DNA of 37,828 nucleotides, taken from the NCBI RefSeq assembly GCF_004959855.1, contig NZ_SPNT01000020.1, positions 1 to 37,828 on the forward strand. Reading direction: 5' to 3'. The stretch is from Nitratireductor sp. XY-223. Its GTDB lineage: Bacteria > Pseudomonadota > Alphaproteobacteria > Rhizobiales > Rhizobiaceae. Of this stretch, positions 14,956 through 23,531 are shown one piece after another. Each line of letters starts with the position of its first letter. Positions within the stretch are counted from its first letter, which is position 1. Below the pieces are notes generated by a model that was not told the DNA's origin, made no database searches, and saw only the letters and a list, made by a program, of their open reading frames with translations. A program made the translations under genes and the position numbers.

Positions 14956-17512
14956 CGCGTCCCCGAGCCACGAAGGACGCGCCCTGGCAGAGTTTCGTGA
15001 AGTCAAACAGCCAGTCTGACGGATCTTCCGGCGCACCGTTTGCTTTGGCGCGGCAGCGCCGGGCGTCGCGATAGGTCCGCCACATCAAAGCGATCCGCCC
15101 GCCCGGCGTTTCGTCGCCGTCGGTGCGCGGCGCGGCGGCCTTGTCCGCAAGCCGCCGGATTTCCGCCTCGACCGCCGCATCCGGCAGGTCCGCGAGCACC
15201 GCAGCATCGCCGCGCAGGCGGTAGGCCCAGCGGTCGCTCGCTGCGTCGTCGAAACTGTTGGTCAGGTCGACGAACCAGTCGGCATCGTCCCAGCCGAGCA
15301 GCGCGGCAGCGTGCTCGCCGGAACGGCGCATGAAACGCATCGCAAGCGCGTTCCTTCCCGACTTCTTGGCCTGTCTTTCCGCCTCGCGCGCGGCTCGCAA
15401 CGCAAGCCGCAGATCCTCCTTGAAATGCACCCACGCGAGACCGGCGGAGATCGTCGCCTTCGATCCCATTGCCGGAGCGTCGCGGCCGCATCCCTCACGG
15501 TAGGCATTGCGCAGGTCGCGCGCGCAGATAACGGCGCGCGCCGCCGGCAGCAGCGCCAGCAGATCGTCACCGCCCGAATAGATGACCACGCCGCGGTGAC
15601 GCTCCACGATATCGGGCGCGTGCTGGGACGCGAAGCGCCCGAGCGCGCCGCTGACGGCGGCGTGCAGCGCCGGGCCGACCGGACGTTTTGCATCAAGCGC
15701 CTGCGTCACCGCATCGTCGTCCAGGTCCTCGAACCAGCGCATCAGCTTTTGGTGCATGACCTCGCGGATCCGCGGCGATTTTTCACCGCGCAGCCAGCCG
15801 CCGAGATCGTCGCCGTCCATCTTGAGGACGGCGAAGTAGACGGGCGGGCGGCCGTAGCATTTGCGCGCGCTGACCAGGCGTCGCCGCAAGTCCGGCGGGG
15901 CTCCTTTCTCGCCGTCCTCTTCCAGGGAAGCGTCCGTGTCGTGCAGCCAGCGTCCGTTCCATTCCCGGTGGTCTTCCGGAAAGATTTCCGATCGTCCGAG
16001 CCATTCGGCGGCAGCCAGCGTCGCCGTGTCGGGAAACCGCAGGTCGTCGGGCTTCAGTCCGAGTTCTTCCACCAGCGCAAGCGGCCCGGCGAAGCGTTTT
16101 GTCAGACCGACGGCACACAGGCGTTCGCCCGTGCGCAGCCGCACGCCGTCGAACTGCCAGCGTTCGCACGCTTCCTTCCAGAACGCCGCCGCCGCGGAGG
16201 ATTCGGCGGGGCCCGCCTGCTCGAACGCGCCGAACAGGGTGCATTTCGGCGGAACGCGCTCCGCGGCCGGTCTTTTCACCATTACCGGAACGCGGCGGAC
16301 CGTGCGCTGCGCCTCCATGATCCGGGCGCTGACCTCCATCTGCGCCTGCCAGCGCCCGGCGGACTTCTGATCGTAGCCGGGCCGGGCGGCGGGCGGTATG
16401 GCGTCGGCAAGCCGTCTGACCTTCGCGGCATCGCGCCAGACGCCTTCGAAGCGCTCTTCGCCCAGCCAGCGCGCCATTTTGCGATCCTCCAGGTCGCGTT
16501 CGTGAACCACGGTCGTGTGAAAATCGAAGACCGCCTCGCACTGCGACGTCCAGTACCGGTCCCAGCCGGAGTCATGCATTCTGCTGGAAAGCGCCTCGTG
16601 CACGCTCCGCGAAATTTCCCGCCATTGCCTTTGTGCGGACCTGCGGCACAGGTCGGCGAATTCGCGCGCGCAAGCGCCGTCCCGTCCCCAGGGAACCGAG
16701 GCGACGAAGCGGTGCGGCAGCGACGGGTTCAGCAGCGAAGAACTTTCCGGCCGCGGCACACAAGCAGTTCCCGCCTTGTCGCGCAGCCAAAGGTCAACCA
16801 GCGCATTGCCGCGAAGCGCCGGAAAGACGAAGGCCGTCGGGCCGAGGCGTTCGAACACCGGGCGCATCGCCGCGAAGGCGAGCAGCGACAGGATGGCGCT
16901 GCCACTCCACAGGTCGCGCAGCGACCGCGCGGCTTCGATGAAGGGCTGCACCGGCCCGAGCGCGAATCCCAGAATGGCGCGCCCTTCGGCGCCCCTTTCG
17001 ACGCCCTCCCAAAGGCTGGCGGTAATGTCCGCGTGATCGATCAGGCTGTGGTCGGGATTGCGGGTATCGGCCGGCAGGCGGTTCAGCGGGGCACCGATGC
17101 GCTCCGGCAGCAGCCGCCACAGGGCGAGGAACCTTTGTTTCGGCGAATCAAGGTTTCGCACGATGTCCTCTATCGTTTCGATGACGGCGGCCTCGTCGAG
17201 CGCCGGACAGTCAAGCATCTCGGCATCGCCACTCAGCGTATGGCGGATTTCAAGACTGCCGTTTTCCGGCCCGACGGCCCGTTCACCGTCCGGACCGGCG
17301 GTCGGCATCGGCATCCGTTCGGCGATCGCCGCCAATTGGTCGGCGAGACCTTCGTCCCGGTCAGGGGTCTGCCCGTCCTGCCGGCCGAGCGCCACGGAGG
17401 CATAACGCCTGGCCCGCGCGACATGGCCGCGAATGTCGAGCGCCTTGTCAACCGGATCGTGCATCCACACGCGCACCAGGGTTTCCCAGTCCGTTTCGAC
17501 AGCCTTAGTCAT
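14948..17512 (-). CDS. cas10: Cas10/Cmr2, signal-producing large subunit
   Basis: 854 residues from ATG 17512 (MTKAVETDWETLVRVWMHDP). An HD-like motif HDPVDKALDIRGH is kept at residues 18-30. The second Palm domain carries VIYSGGDDLLALLPA with GGDD at about 647-650, the cyclic-oligoadenylate synthase site, so signalling should be active. RDLWSGSAILSLLAFAAMRP is another typical Cmr2 segment. The ~120-residue C-terminal helical domain (D4) is present. The product activates the CARF-HEPN protein encoded four genes on. The start overlaps the cas6 TAA by 8 nt (ATGACTAA). A much longer frame upstream lies inside cas6 and was rejected. Confidence 0.95.
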   Translation of the reverse strand: MTKAVETDWETLVRVWMHDPVDKALDIRGHVARARRYASVALGRQDGQTPDRDEGLADQLAAIAERMPMPTAGPDGERAVGPENGSLEIRHTLSGDAEMLDCPALDEAAVIETIEDIVRNLDSPKQRFLALWRLLPERIGAPLNRLPADTRNPDHSLIDHADITASLWEGVERGAEGRAILGFALGPVQPFIEAARSLRDLWSGSAILSLLAFAAMRPVFERLGPTAFVFPALRGNALVDLWLRDKAGTACVPRPESSSLLNPSLPHRFVASVPWGRDGACAREFADLCRRSAQRQWREISRSVHEALSSRMHDSGWDRYWTSQCEAVFDFHTTVVHERDLEDRKMARWLGEERFEGVWRDAAKVRRLADAIPPAARPGYDQKSAGRWQAQMEVSARIMEAQRTVRRVPVMVKRPAAERVPPKCTLFGAFEQAGPAESSAAAAFWKEACERWQFDGVRLRTGERLCAVGLTKRFAGPLALVEELGLKPDDLRFPDTATLAAAEWLGRSEIFPEDHREWNGRWLHDTDASLEEDGEKGAPPDLRRRLVSARKCYGRPPVYFAVLKMDGDDLGGWLRGEKSPRIREVMHQKLMRWFEDLDDDAVTQALDAKRPVGPALHAAVSGALGRFASQHAPDIVERHRGVVIYSGGDDLLALLPAARAVICARDLRNAYREGCGRDAPAMGSKATISAGLAWVHFKEDLRLALRAAREAERQAKKSGRNALAMRFMRRSGEHAAALLGWDDADWFVDLTNSFDDAASDRWAYRLRGDAAVLADLPDAAVEAEIRRLADKAAAPRTDGDETPGGRIALMWRTYRDARRCRAKANGAPEDPSDWLFDFTKLCQGASFVARGRDD

Positions 17513-18371
17513 GTGCCTTCCCGACATCGAGCCTGCCCAGGCCGAAAACCGTGCCCTTGCCGATATGGAGCCACTGGCCGGCCGCCAGAAGCGGCGAAAG
17601 CGCCCGGGCACCGTGTGCGATTTCGAGTGAACCGCAAACACCCCGCAAGACGATGCTTCTGTTCTGCCGTGCGGACCAGCGCGCGAAATCCCGCCGCCGC
17701 CCCCGCCAGCGTGACGCCGGCAGGCGCCGCACGCCTTCCAGCACCCGCGGCGCAAGATCCGCCGAAACGGCGACATCGGCCATACAGGTCAGCCGCCGCA
17801 GGGCGGCGACTGCAAGGTCGGAGGTCGTCGGCCGGGCGATCAGCCTGCCCCTTCTGAGGATGCGCAAGGGAATGCGGCATTCGAGACGCACGGCCGCGCC
17901 TTCCGGTAGCCGCGCCGCCAGCGCCGCCGCGGCATCGCCCAGCATCCATGTCCGGGGTTCGGGGACCGGCCGGCCGGTCGGCGAAATTCCGCACACGCGG
18001 ACGATCCGGAACGGCTCGCGTCCCGGCCCCAGACCCGCCTGCGCAGCCGCCTCGAAAGCCTGCAAAGCGACCGGCGCGTGATGCACGGCCTTCGCGAGAA
18101 GGATAAGCTCTACAGCCGGGGAGACGCGTGGATTCGGCCGCGCCCGCCGCATTACATAGAGTGGCCGAACATATGGTTGGCCGAGACCCGCCTGCCGCGC
18201 CCCTTTCGCAGCCTCACCGACCCCCTGGAAAACAGTACGGTATACCGCCGCATCAAGTCCGTGCAGCGCCCTACCCCAAACACCGCGCAAAATCGGAACA
18301 GTCGCCCGAAAGCAGCCGGTATCAAGCAATATCCGCAAAGGGCGCACATGAATGGCGCCGGCCAGCGCCAT
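17505..18371 (-). CDS. cas6: Cas6 CRISPR RNA-processing endoribonuclease
   Basis: 288 residues from ATG 18371; an in-frame ATG at 18431 is the alternative. The C-terminus holds the Cas6 Gly-rich loop, WLHIGKGTVFGLGRLDV, matching the PF10040-type Cas6. The N-terminus ILLDTGCFRATVPILRGVWG resembles the first strand and LRG-type helix of that family. Cas6 cuts the array transcript in each repeat, leaving the 8-nt handle. The catalytic residue cannot be named from sequence alone. It is the first gene of the cmr block and overlaps cas10 by 8 nt. Only about 110 bp separate its start from the frame of an IS5-type transposase remnant, so its promoter must lie in or next to that element. TAA stop, unlike the TGA of the following genes. 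Confidence 0.85.
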   Translation of the reverse strand: MALAGAIHVRPLRILLDTGCFRATVPILRGVWGRALHGLDAAVYRTVFQGVGEAAKGARQAGLGQPYVRPLYVMRRARPNPRVSPAVELILLAKAVHHAPVALQAFEAAAQAGLGPGREPFRIVRVCGISPTGRPVPEPRTWMLGDAAAALAARLPEGAAVRLECRIPLRILRRGRLIARPTTSDLAVAALRRLTCMADVAVSADLAPRVLEGVRRLPASRWRGRRRDFARWSARQNRSIVLRGVCGSLEIAHGARALSPLLAAGQWLHIGKGTVFGLGRLDVGKAHD

Positions 18372-18482
18372 AATTTCCGCATCCGACGAGTGTCTATTGC
18401 GCAATGGACCCACGTTTCGAACTCGTTTCACATCTACATTTCGTGAAACTGGAGGTTATCGGCCTCCTGAAAAAATTGATCT

Positions 18483-19380
18483 ATGGATTTGCTACGCGAC
18501 CTTGCAGCTCTTGCGGCCGCGCCGTCGCTACATACCGGTCGGCCGGCGATTGCCATCCGGTACATGATCGGGCTGTTGCTGCTCAAGCACATCTACGGCC
18601 TGTCAGATGGACGCTGGATCCACGACCCCTGCTTCCAGTTCTTCACTGGCGGGGAATTCTTCCGGCACGACCTGCCGCACGTGCGTTCCGACATGACTCA
18701 CTGGCGCAAGCGCATCGGCGACCGGTTGGCCCGTTTGCTCGCCGAGACGCTTCGAGTGGCCCATGACACCGGCGCCCTGAAGAAAGACGACATGGCCCGG
18801 ATCGCGGTCGACACCACCGTGCAGCCCAAGGATGTCACCTTCCCGGCGGACGCAAAGCTGCTGCTCACCGCCATCGAACAGCTCAGCAAGTTGGCCAGGC
18901 AACGTGGTGTCCCACTGAGTCAGTCCTGCACAAGGGTCGCCAGGAAGGCGGCGATGATGGCCGGGCGTATAGCCACGCCAGGCAGTCCAAGCGCTTCAAT
19001 CGCCAACTGAAGTTCCTGCGCACCCGGCTCGGCCGTCCGATCCGCGATATCACCCGCAAGATCGGCGGCGACGAAGACCTGCATGCCATCTTCGCCCTTG
19101 CCCTGATGAAGGCCAGGCAGATCCGCAGCCAGAAGCGGAAACAACGGGACTGGAAGTTTCATTCCTGGCACGCGCCGGAAACCGAGGGGCCACAAGCCCC
19201 GTGAGTTTGGATGTAAAGTGTCGATCACGACCACCAACAAACGCTGTAAGGGCGGTCAGTTCATCCTCCACGCCAAGGCATTCCATGGAAATCCATATGA
19301 TGGGCACACGCTTGAACAGGTCGTCGATGAGACCGAGGTGCTCACCGGGCGCCATATCGAACGGATGATGCGGTGCGTTT
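18483..19380 (+). mobile_element. IS5-family transposase remnant (several frameshifts)
   Basis: The first frame reads GRPAIAIRYMIGLLLLKHIY, GLSDGRWIHDPCFQFFTGG, RSDMTHWRKRIGDRL and VDTTVQPKDVTFPADAKLL, all typical of IS5-family DDE transposases (first catalytic Asp in VDTT). Near 18960 the coding sense moves to another frame (YSHARQSKRFNRQLKFLRTR), then near 19185 to a third (PREFGCKVSITTTNKRCKGG, HGNPYDGHTLEQVVDETE, LTGRHIER). A few residues are missing after GLSD, and the region with the last catalytic residue is lost after about 19380. Terminal inverted repeats were not found. Non-functional. It lies head-to-head with cas6. Confidence 0.85.
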
Positions 19381-19947
19381 CGTTTGCTGCGCCCCGTCCT
19401 CCTGAGGGGCGGGACGAGGCGCATGGCCGGGCCTTTACTCCATGGCTCAGTTCCGGGTCCGGCGTCTGGGTTATGAGCTTCGGCGGCACGGCGGTCAAGG
19501 CGGGACCGGCCGGTGACGGCTCATTCGCGCGTCGGGCAACCTATGATTTGCATACGCTGCGGGCATGTTCGTGTGGGAGGTTTTTCGTTCACGGCCGCCC
19601 CGCCCCCGCATGATTGCGGCGGTGCTTCTTGCCGCTGCATTGCGCCTGCTCCTGTTGGTCCCGGACGGATGGTCGACCGGCGGGTGTTGCTGGCTCCGTG
19701 ACAGGGCCGTCCGGCTGTCTCCTTTCGCGTCGTCAGCACGGGGCGCCGGCAGTCATTGCGGCCGTGCGCGGTGTGCCTGCTTCGTTTGAAAACCACGTCG
19801 CGATCCGGGCGGTTTTCTTTCTGCAACCGCGCCGTGGCGCCGGTTATACCCCGAAATGGGCCCCCGCCGCAGCGTGTCGTGAATGACCCGCATCGACAAC
19901 GCCGGCAACGCGTTCACGCTTTCGGGCATGGCAAATCGCCTGGCCCG
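19381..19947. other. Intergenic gap, no gene recognised
   Basis: About 570 bp between the IS5 remnant and the end of an RTX gene. Short frames on both strands are low-complexity Arg/Ala/Gly translations, without family motifs or ribosome sites. It probably holds decayed IS sequence. Confidence 0.35.
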
Positions 19948-20712
19948 TTACCCGAACATGAAATCCTCTGCCGTCAGCTGAACGCCGTCCTCCAGGTTGA
20001 GCAAGGTTATCGTTTCACCCTGGGAGCCGTACGAGATTGTCGCGCTGCCATCCTGAACCTGGGAAATGGTCAGATCTTCGAAGTCGATGTCACCCTTGAA
20101 CCGGATCTTGTCCTTGCCGTCCTCGAAGTCGAAAATCCTGTCCGTGCCATCTCCGGCCTGGAAGACAAAGGTGTCAGCGCCCTTGCCGCCATACAGCGCG
20201 TCGTTTCCGGCGCCAGCGTCCAGCCAGTCGTTGCCTTTGCCGCCATAGAGCGTGTCGTTTCCGGCGCCGCCGTACAAAACATCCCTTCCAGCACCGCCAG
20301 ACAGCCTGTCATTGCCGTAACTGCCGTACAGGACATCCTTTCCGGCGCCGCCATACATCTTGTCGTCACCGTAGCCGCCGTACAGGTGGTCGTTGCCCCG
20401 GTCGCCGTTCAGGGTGTCGTCGCCGCCGTCACCCCAAAGGAAATCGTTTCCGTCGCCACCGTTGACGGTATCGTCATCCTCCCCGGCATACAGCAGATCA
20501 ATGCCATCACCGCCGTACATGGTGTCGTCGCCATCACCGCCACAGAGCAGGTCGTCGCCGCCTTTGCCCCGCATCGTATCGCCGCCATCTTCGCCGGCAA
20601 TCCTTTGCGCATCATCAGTGCCGTCGAGCGTGTCCACACCGTTGCCGCCCGTCATTGCAGGAAGGCTGTAATACTTTTGGAATGCTTCTGGTGTACCAAC
20701 TGGAAATGCCAT
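19948..20712 (-). CDS. RTX-repeat calcium-binding protein
   Basis: 254 residues from ATG 20712, with GAGG about ten nt upstream. A short leader MAFPVGTPEAFQKYYSLP precedes nonapeptide repeats (GGDGDDTMYGG, GGAGNDTLYGGKGNDWL) at residues ~20-180. The RTX cap follows: DTFVFQAGDGTDRIFDFEDG, a strand-rich part, and the end LTAEDFMFG. It is a paralogue of the gene ending the left of the window and shares its upstream element. Likely a type I-secreted calcium-binding protein; no exporter nearby and no enzymatic domain. TAA stop. Confidence 0.88.
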   Translation of the reverse strand: MAFPVGTPEAFQKYYSLPAMTGGNGVDTLDGTDDAQRIAGEDGGDTMRGKGGDDLLCGGDGDDTMYGGDGIDLLYAGEDDDTVNGGDGNDFLWGDGGDDTLNGDRGNDHLYGGYGDDKMYGGAGKDVLYGSYGNDRLSGGAGRDVLYGGAGNDTLYGGKGNDWLDAGAGNDALYGGKGADTFVFQAGDGTDRIFDFEDGKDKIRFKGDIDFEDLTISQVQDGSATISYGSQGETITLLNLEDGVQLTAEDFMFG

Positions 20713-20804
20713 GTTTTTCTTTACCTCACATTGCCTTGAAACCGGATCGTGGGAAACCCCGAAAATCCGTCGGATATCCGATGTGCTTCCTGTGTCACTG
20801 GACC

Positions 20805-20859
20805 AGTGTTACCCCCCCCGAGAGGATGTGGCTATGGAATCAATAGAAAAACGCGACGG
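20805..20859 (-). promoter_or_regulatory. Conserved upstream element, copy 2 (upstream of RTX gene)
   Basis: Second copy of the element described at 2043-2097: AGTGT, eight C, the identical 17-base core GGATGTGGCTATGGAAT, then AATAG and AAACGCG. It lies 92 nt upstream of the RTX ATG at 20712, same orientation as copy 1. The flanks diverge quickly, which favours a selected regulatory element over a recent large duplication. Confidence 0.6.
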
Positions 20860-20995
20860 GTCCGCCATGCCGGACACCCCCGAACAGACCGCGCGCGCAA
20901 GCGCTGCGGATGCCACGCCGCTGCGTGACGTCGTGAATGCGTCACCTGCCGCAGGGCGCGCGAGGCATGTCGCAATTCCTGCTGACGGCCTCAAC

Positions 20996-21017
20996 CGTTC
21001 CCTTTCGAAAGGGAACG
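20996..21017. promoter_or_regulatory. 22-bp perfect palindrome (candidate operator)
   Basis: The half-site CGTTCCCTTTC is followed directly by its exact complement GAAAGGGAACG. No T-run follows, so a terminator is unlikely. It sits between the RTX gene and the truncated LuxR-type regulator, 137 bp past that regulator's stop and 284 bp upstream of the RTX start. Dimeric regulators, including LuxR-type ones, bind palindromes of this size. The binding protein is unknown. Confidence 0.5.
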
Positions 21018-21153
21018 TGATGCCAGGGGGACCGCCCAGGGGCGATCTTTGCACCTGTGCGGGTGGCCGGACAAGTGTCGGAATGCCTGGCCGGCTTCAA
21101 TCGAAATCCGCGGTCCCTGGATTTTGGCATGCCGGGGCCGCCGAGGCTCGCGG

Positions 21154-21690
21154 TCAGATCAGCCCCAGCCGGACAGCGATCGTCGCGTCCTGCCGGCTGT
21201 TGGCGGCGCCCAATTTGTGTGTCGCTTCATCAAGATAGAAGCGCACGGAGCGATAGCCGATGCCCAGAACCTGCGCGATGTCCGGCATGGACAGGCCGTC
21301 GGCGCACCAGCGCAGGCATTCGGCTTCCCGCGGCGAAAGCCGGATGTGCGCGGCCGGCGCCGCATCCCGGGTCGCGGCGGCGAGCCGCGAATGCACAAAG
21401 GCCGCCGCGACCGCCGCGGCGACGGCGTCGGGTTCCTCGTCGGCGCAAACGGCGTGCCGGCCCGATGCCAGGGTGAACACCATGCGGTCCCTGAAGCCGA
21501 CAGGTACCGAGACCGACAGCCCGGAACGGATGCCGAACTGCTCCGCATCGCGGAAGAACTGCTTCAGGTCGCGCCGGCTTGAGCGCCTGGTTTCTTCTGC
21601 CGACCACCGGAAAATCGGCGGGCCGTGCCTGGCCCCGGTGACGACCGGATCGATCCGCAGGTAGTTCATCTGCACATAGCGGTCGCACCA
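21154..21690 (-). pseudogene. LuxR-type regulator, N-terminally truncated
   Basis: The C-terminal helix-turn-helix is complete: LSPREAECLRWCADGLSMPD, IAQVLGIGYRSVRFYLDEAT, HKLGAANSRQDATIAVRLGL. In front is the second half of an autoinducer-binding domain (QQWCDRYVQMNYLRIDPVV, then PIFRW and GLSVSVPVGFRDRMVFTL). The frame still reads homologous sequence back to about 21690 and then stops being LuxR-like where an IS200-type transposase fragment begins. About 60 N-terminal residues, including part of the ligand pocket, are lost. GTG 21681 or ATG 21675 could still start a ~173-residue product with an intact DNA-binding domain, which may act without signal; that is inference. Confidence 0.72.
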
Positions 21691-21695
21691 TTGCT

Positions 21696-21790
21696 GTCGA
21701 AATGGGCGTGACCATCATCAAGGGCGTGTTGTCACGCGACCTCGTCCACATGAAGGTGTCGGTCCCACAGCATCTTTGTGTCAGCTTTGA
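21696..21790 (+). mobile_element. tnpA: IS200/IS605-type TnpA fragment
   Basis: About 30 residues read EMGVTIIKGVLSRDLVHMKV then SVPQHLCVS, matching the IS200 Y1-transposase segment that normally reads GVLSRDHVHMFVSVPPHLSVS, the part with the metal-binding HxH. The first His is changed (RDLVHM), and the rest of the gene, including the catalytic Tyr, is absent. It directly abuts the broken end of the LuxR-type gene, so its insertion or later deletion probably cut that gene. Confidence 0.62.
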
Positions 21791-21894
21791 AGAAGGCCCG
21801 CGTATCTCCATGCGCAGCTTCGCAAAACCACGATCGCTCGTCCATGAACCGCTGAAGCATGGGCGCGATCAGCTTCCAGGATTCCGGTGCCGCC

Positions 21895-22115
21895 TGTCTT
21901 GTCTCACGCGGCCGGTGCCCGATGGCACCGAGACCGGCATGTTCGAGACCCCGGCCGGCGGCCGCCGCTACCGCGCCCTTGAGAGCCTCGTAAGGCAGCG
22001 CCGGCTGAACAAGATCACGCCGGTGCCCTGCGCCGTGAGGACAGATGGCCTAGCGGAAGAGGACAGCCTCGCCGAGAACATCTAGCGCGTACCGCTGCAT
22101 CCGCTCGAGGCAATC
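21895..22115 (+). pseudogene. ParB-like partition protein fragment with in-frame TAG
   Basis: The frame reads LTRPVPDGTETGMFETPAGG, RRYRALESLVRQRRLNKITP, VPCAVRTDGLAEEDSLAENI, stop, RVPLHPLEAIR. It aligns residue by residue with the intact ParB-like protein at 29087-31171 (AGGRRYRALELLVRQKRLN, DSLAENCQRVSLHPLDQFR). The TAG at 22083-22085 replaces the CAG of the intact copy. Homology ends on both sides, leaving about 70 residues of a ~690-residue protein. It is a relic of a second element of the same type as the right-hand backbone. Confidence 0.85.
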
Positions 22116-22178
22116 CGGTGCCTGTCTGGCACGAACCGGGCCTCGTCCAGCTGTCTGCCGGCCAGGGCCGTGCGGGCG

Positions 22179-22931
22179 TCAGTAGATGCTGAACGGGAAG
22201 TACCGCGCGTTGATCGTCCCGTATGTGCCGTCGGCGAGGATAGCCCCGAGCGCGTCGTTCAGACGCCTGAGCAGTGCCTCGTCCTCCCTGCGCAGGGCGA
22301 TGCCGATACCCTCGTCGAGGCGGTAAGGCTCGCCCGCATAGGCAAACCCCGCGCCTTCGGGGCTCCCGAGCCACTTCCAGAAGCCGAGCGCGTCGCCGAA
22401 CATCGCATCCACGCGGCCTTCGATCAGCGCCCGGTCCAGCGCACCCTGATCGTCATACAGCCTTATGCCGGCAAATCTCGACCGATTGTCCTCCAGCCAG
22501 TCCGAGGCGACCGTCGCGCGAATCGCGCCGACGGTCCGACCCGCCGCGTCATCCGCATCGAAACCCGAGCCCTTGCGGGCGACGAAGCGGACGCCACTGC
22601 TGTAGTAGCGCTCGGTGAACGCGACCAGTTCGCGGCGCTTTTCGGTGATCGACATGCTGGAGACGATGGCGTCGAACCGGCCGGCCCGCAACGCCGGGAT
22701 CAGCCCCTCCCAGTCCTGGCGCACGAACGCGCACTCGACATCCATGCGTACGCACAGTTCCCGGGCGATATCGATGTCGAAGCCGATGAGCCGATCCGCA
22801 TCGTCAATCTCGCTGAACGGCGGATAACCCGGATCGACCCCGACGTGCAGGGTCTCACGGGACACCTCATCCCCGAACGCTGCAGCGGCAGTCAGCAGCA
22901 CAAGGCCCAGCGCCGCAAGCAACTTTCTCAT
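22179..22931 (-). CDS. Polar amino-acid ABC transporter substrate-binding protein (SBP_bac_3)
   Basis: 250 residues from ATG 22931, with GGAGG seven nt upstream. A clear signal peptide MRKLLAALGLVLLTAAAAFG precedes the mature part. LHVGVDPGYPPFSEID, GFDIDIARELCVRM, DWEGLIPALRAGRFDAIVSS and MSITEKRRELVAFTERYY are the family landmarks, closest in pattern to the Lys/Arg/Orn/His-binding group. The end, GTYGTINARYF, is also typical. The protein would bind an amino acid in the periplasm and hand it to an ABC permease. No permease or ATPase gene is next to it, so it is an orphan component or serves a transporter elsewhere. Ligand is inferred only at group level. Confidence 0.9.
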   Translation of the reverse strand: MRKLLAALGLVLLTAAAAFGDEVSRETLHVGVDPGYPPFSEIDDADRLIGFDIDIARELCVRMDVECAFVRQDWEGLIPALRAGRFDAIVSSMSITEKRRELVAFTERYYSSGVRFVARKGSGFDADDAAGRTVGAIRATVASDWLEDNRSRFAGIRLYDDQGALDRALIEGRVDAMFGDALGFWKWLGSPEGAGFAYAGEPYRLDEGIGIALRREDEALLRRLNDALGAILADGTYGTINARYFPFSIY

Positions 22932-23195
22932 GGCAACCTCCGGGGCCGCGGTGTCCTTGCCACGCACGCATCCGCCCGCGCTTGACGCTGCGGGCGCACC
23001 TTGATGTCGATCCGGGTGTCGCGGACGGGGTCTCTTGTCATCCTCGTGCCTCCATGGTCAATATCATGCAGGTTAGGAACTTCTGCGGGAATATATTCGA
23101 TACCTTTTCATGATAGAGCCTGTACCCGCCGGAAGACGAAACCGCAAAAGCGTTGCTGTAGTATATAGTATTCATTTCATTCAAAACCGTACGGC

Positions 23196-23531
23196 GTGCG
23201 ACCAGCAGCGACCGCCACAGACGGCGGCCGCGACAACGACGTGATGCGCGGAGGCAGGGGCGACGACACGCTGGATGGCGACTGGGGCAACGACAGGCTG
23301 ATCGGCGATCGGGGAGACAACACGCTGACCGGTGGCCCGGGCTCGGATACCTTCGTGTTCAAAGGCAACAGCGGTCAGGACACGATCACGGACTTCGGGG
23401 AAGAAGATCTGCCGACCAGTGATCCGAGGGTGGTTATCGAGGGTCAAGACCTGATCGAGATCAGGGGCGGCACGACGTTCTCCGATTTGACCGTCACGAA
23501 CAACGCGGAGGGCGATGAAATCCGCAGCTGA
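23196..23531 (+). pseudogene. RTX-repeat protein C-terminal fragment
   Basis: About 111 residues read RTX repeats ([36 protein letters not shown]) and the usual cap ([26 protein letters not shown]). The only start is a GTG without a ribosome site, and the N-terminal repeats expected for the family are missing, so this is probably the tail of a larger gene lost to rearrangement. Its stop at 23531 runs straight into the AbiE operator region. It could still be expressed as a small RTX protein. Confidence 0.6.

Noticed and set aside
15311-17857. 848-codon plus-strand open frame antisense to cas10
   Set aside because: Antisense shadow in GC-rich DNA; cas10 motifs on the other strand are decisive.
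20711-21238. 175-codon plus-strand frame over the shared upstream element
   Set aside because: No family resemblance and it covers both the regulatory element and the palindrome; the matching frame of copy 1 stops within a few codons.
21722-21895. Minus-strand frame with protein-like composition (WKLIAPMLQRFMDERSWF)
   Set aside because: It is antisense to the recognised TnpA fragment in part, has no identifiable family or start, and was judged coincidental.
8697-22085. Genetic-code change with TAG as a sense codon
   Set aside because: Only two in-frame TAG codons were found and one lies in a clearly dead fragment; ordinary nonsense mutation is simpler.
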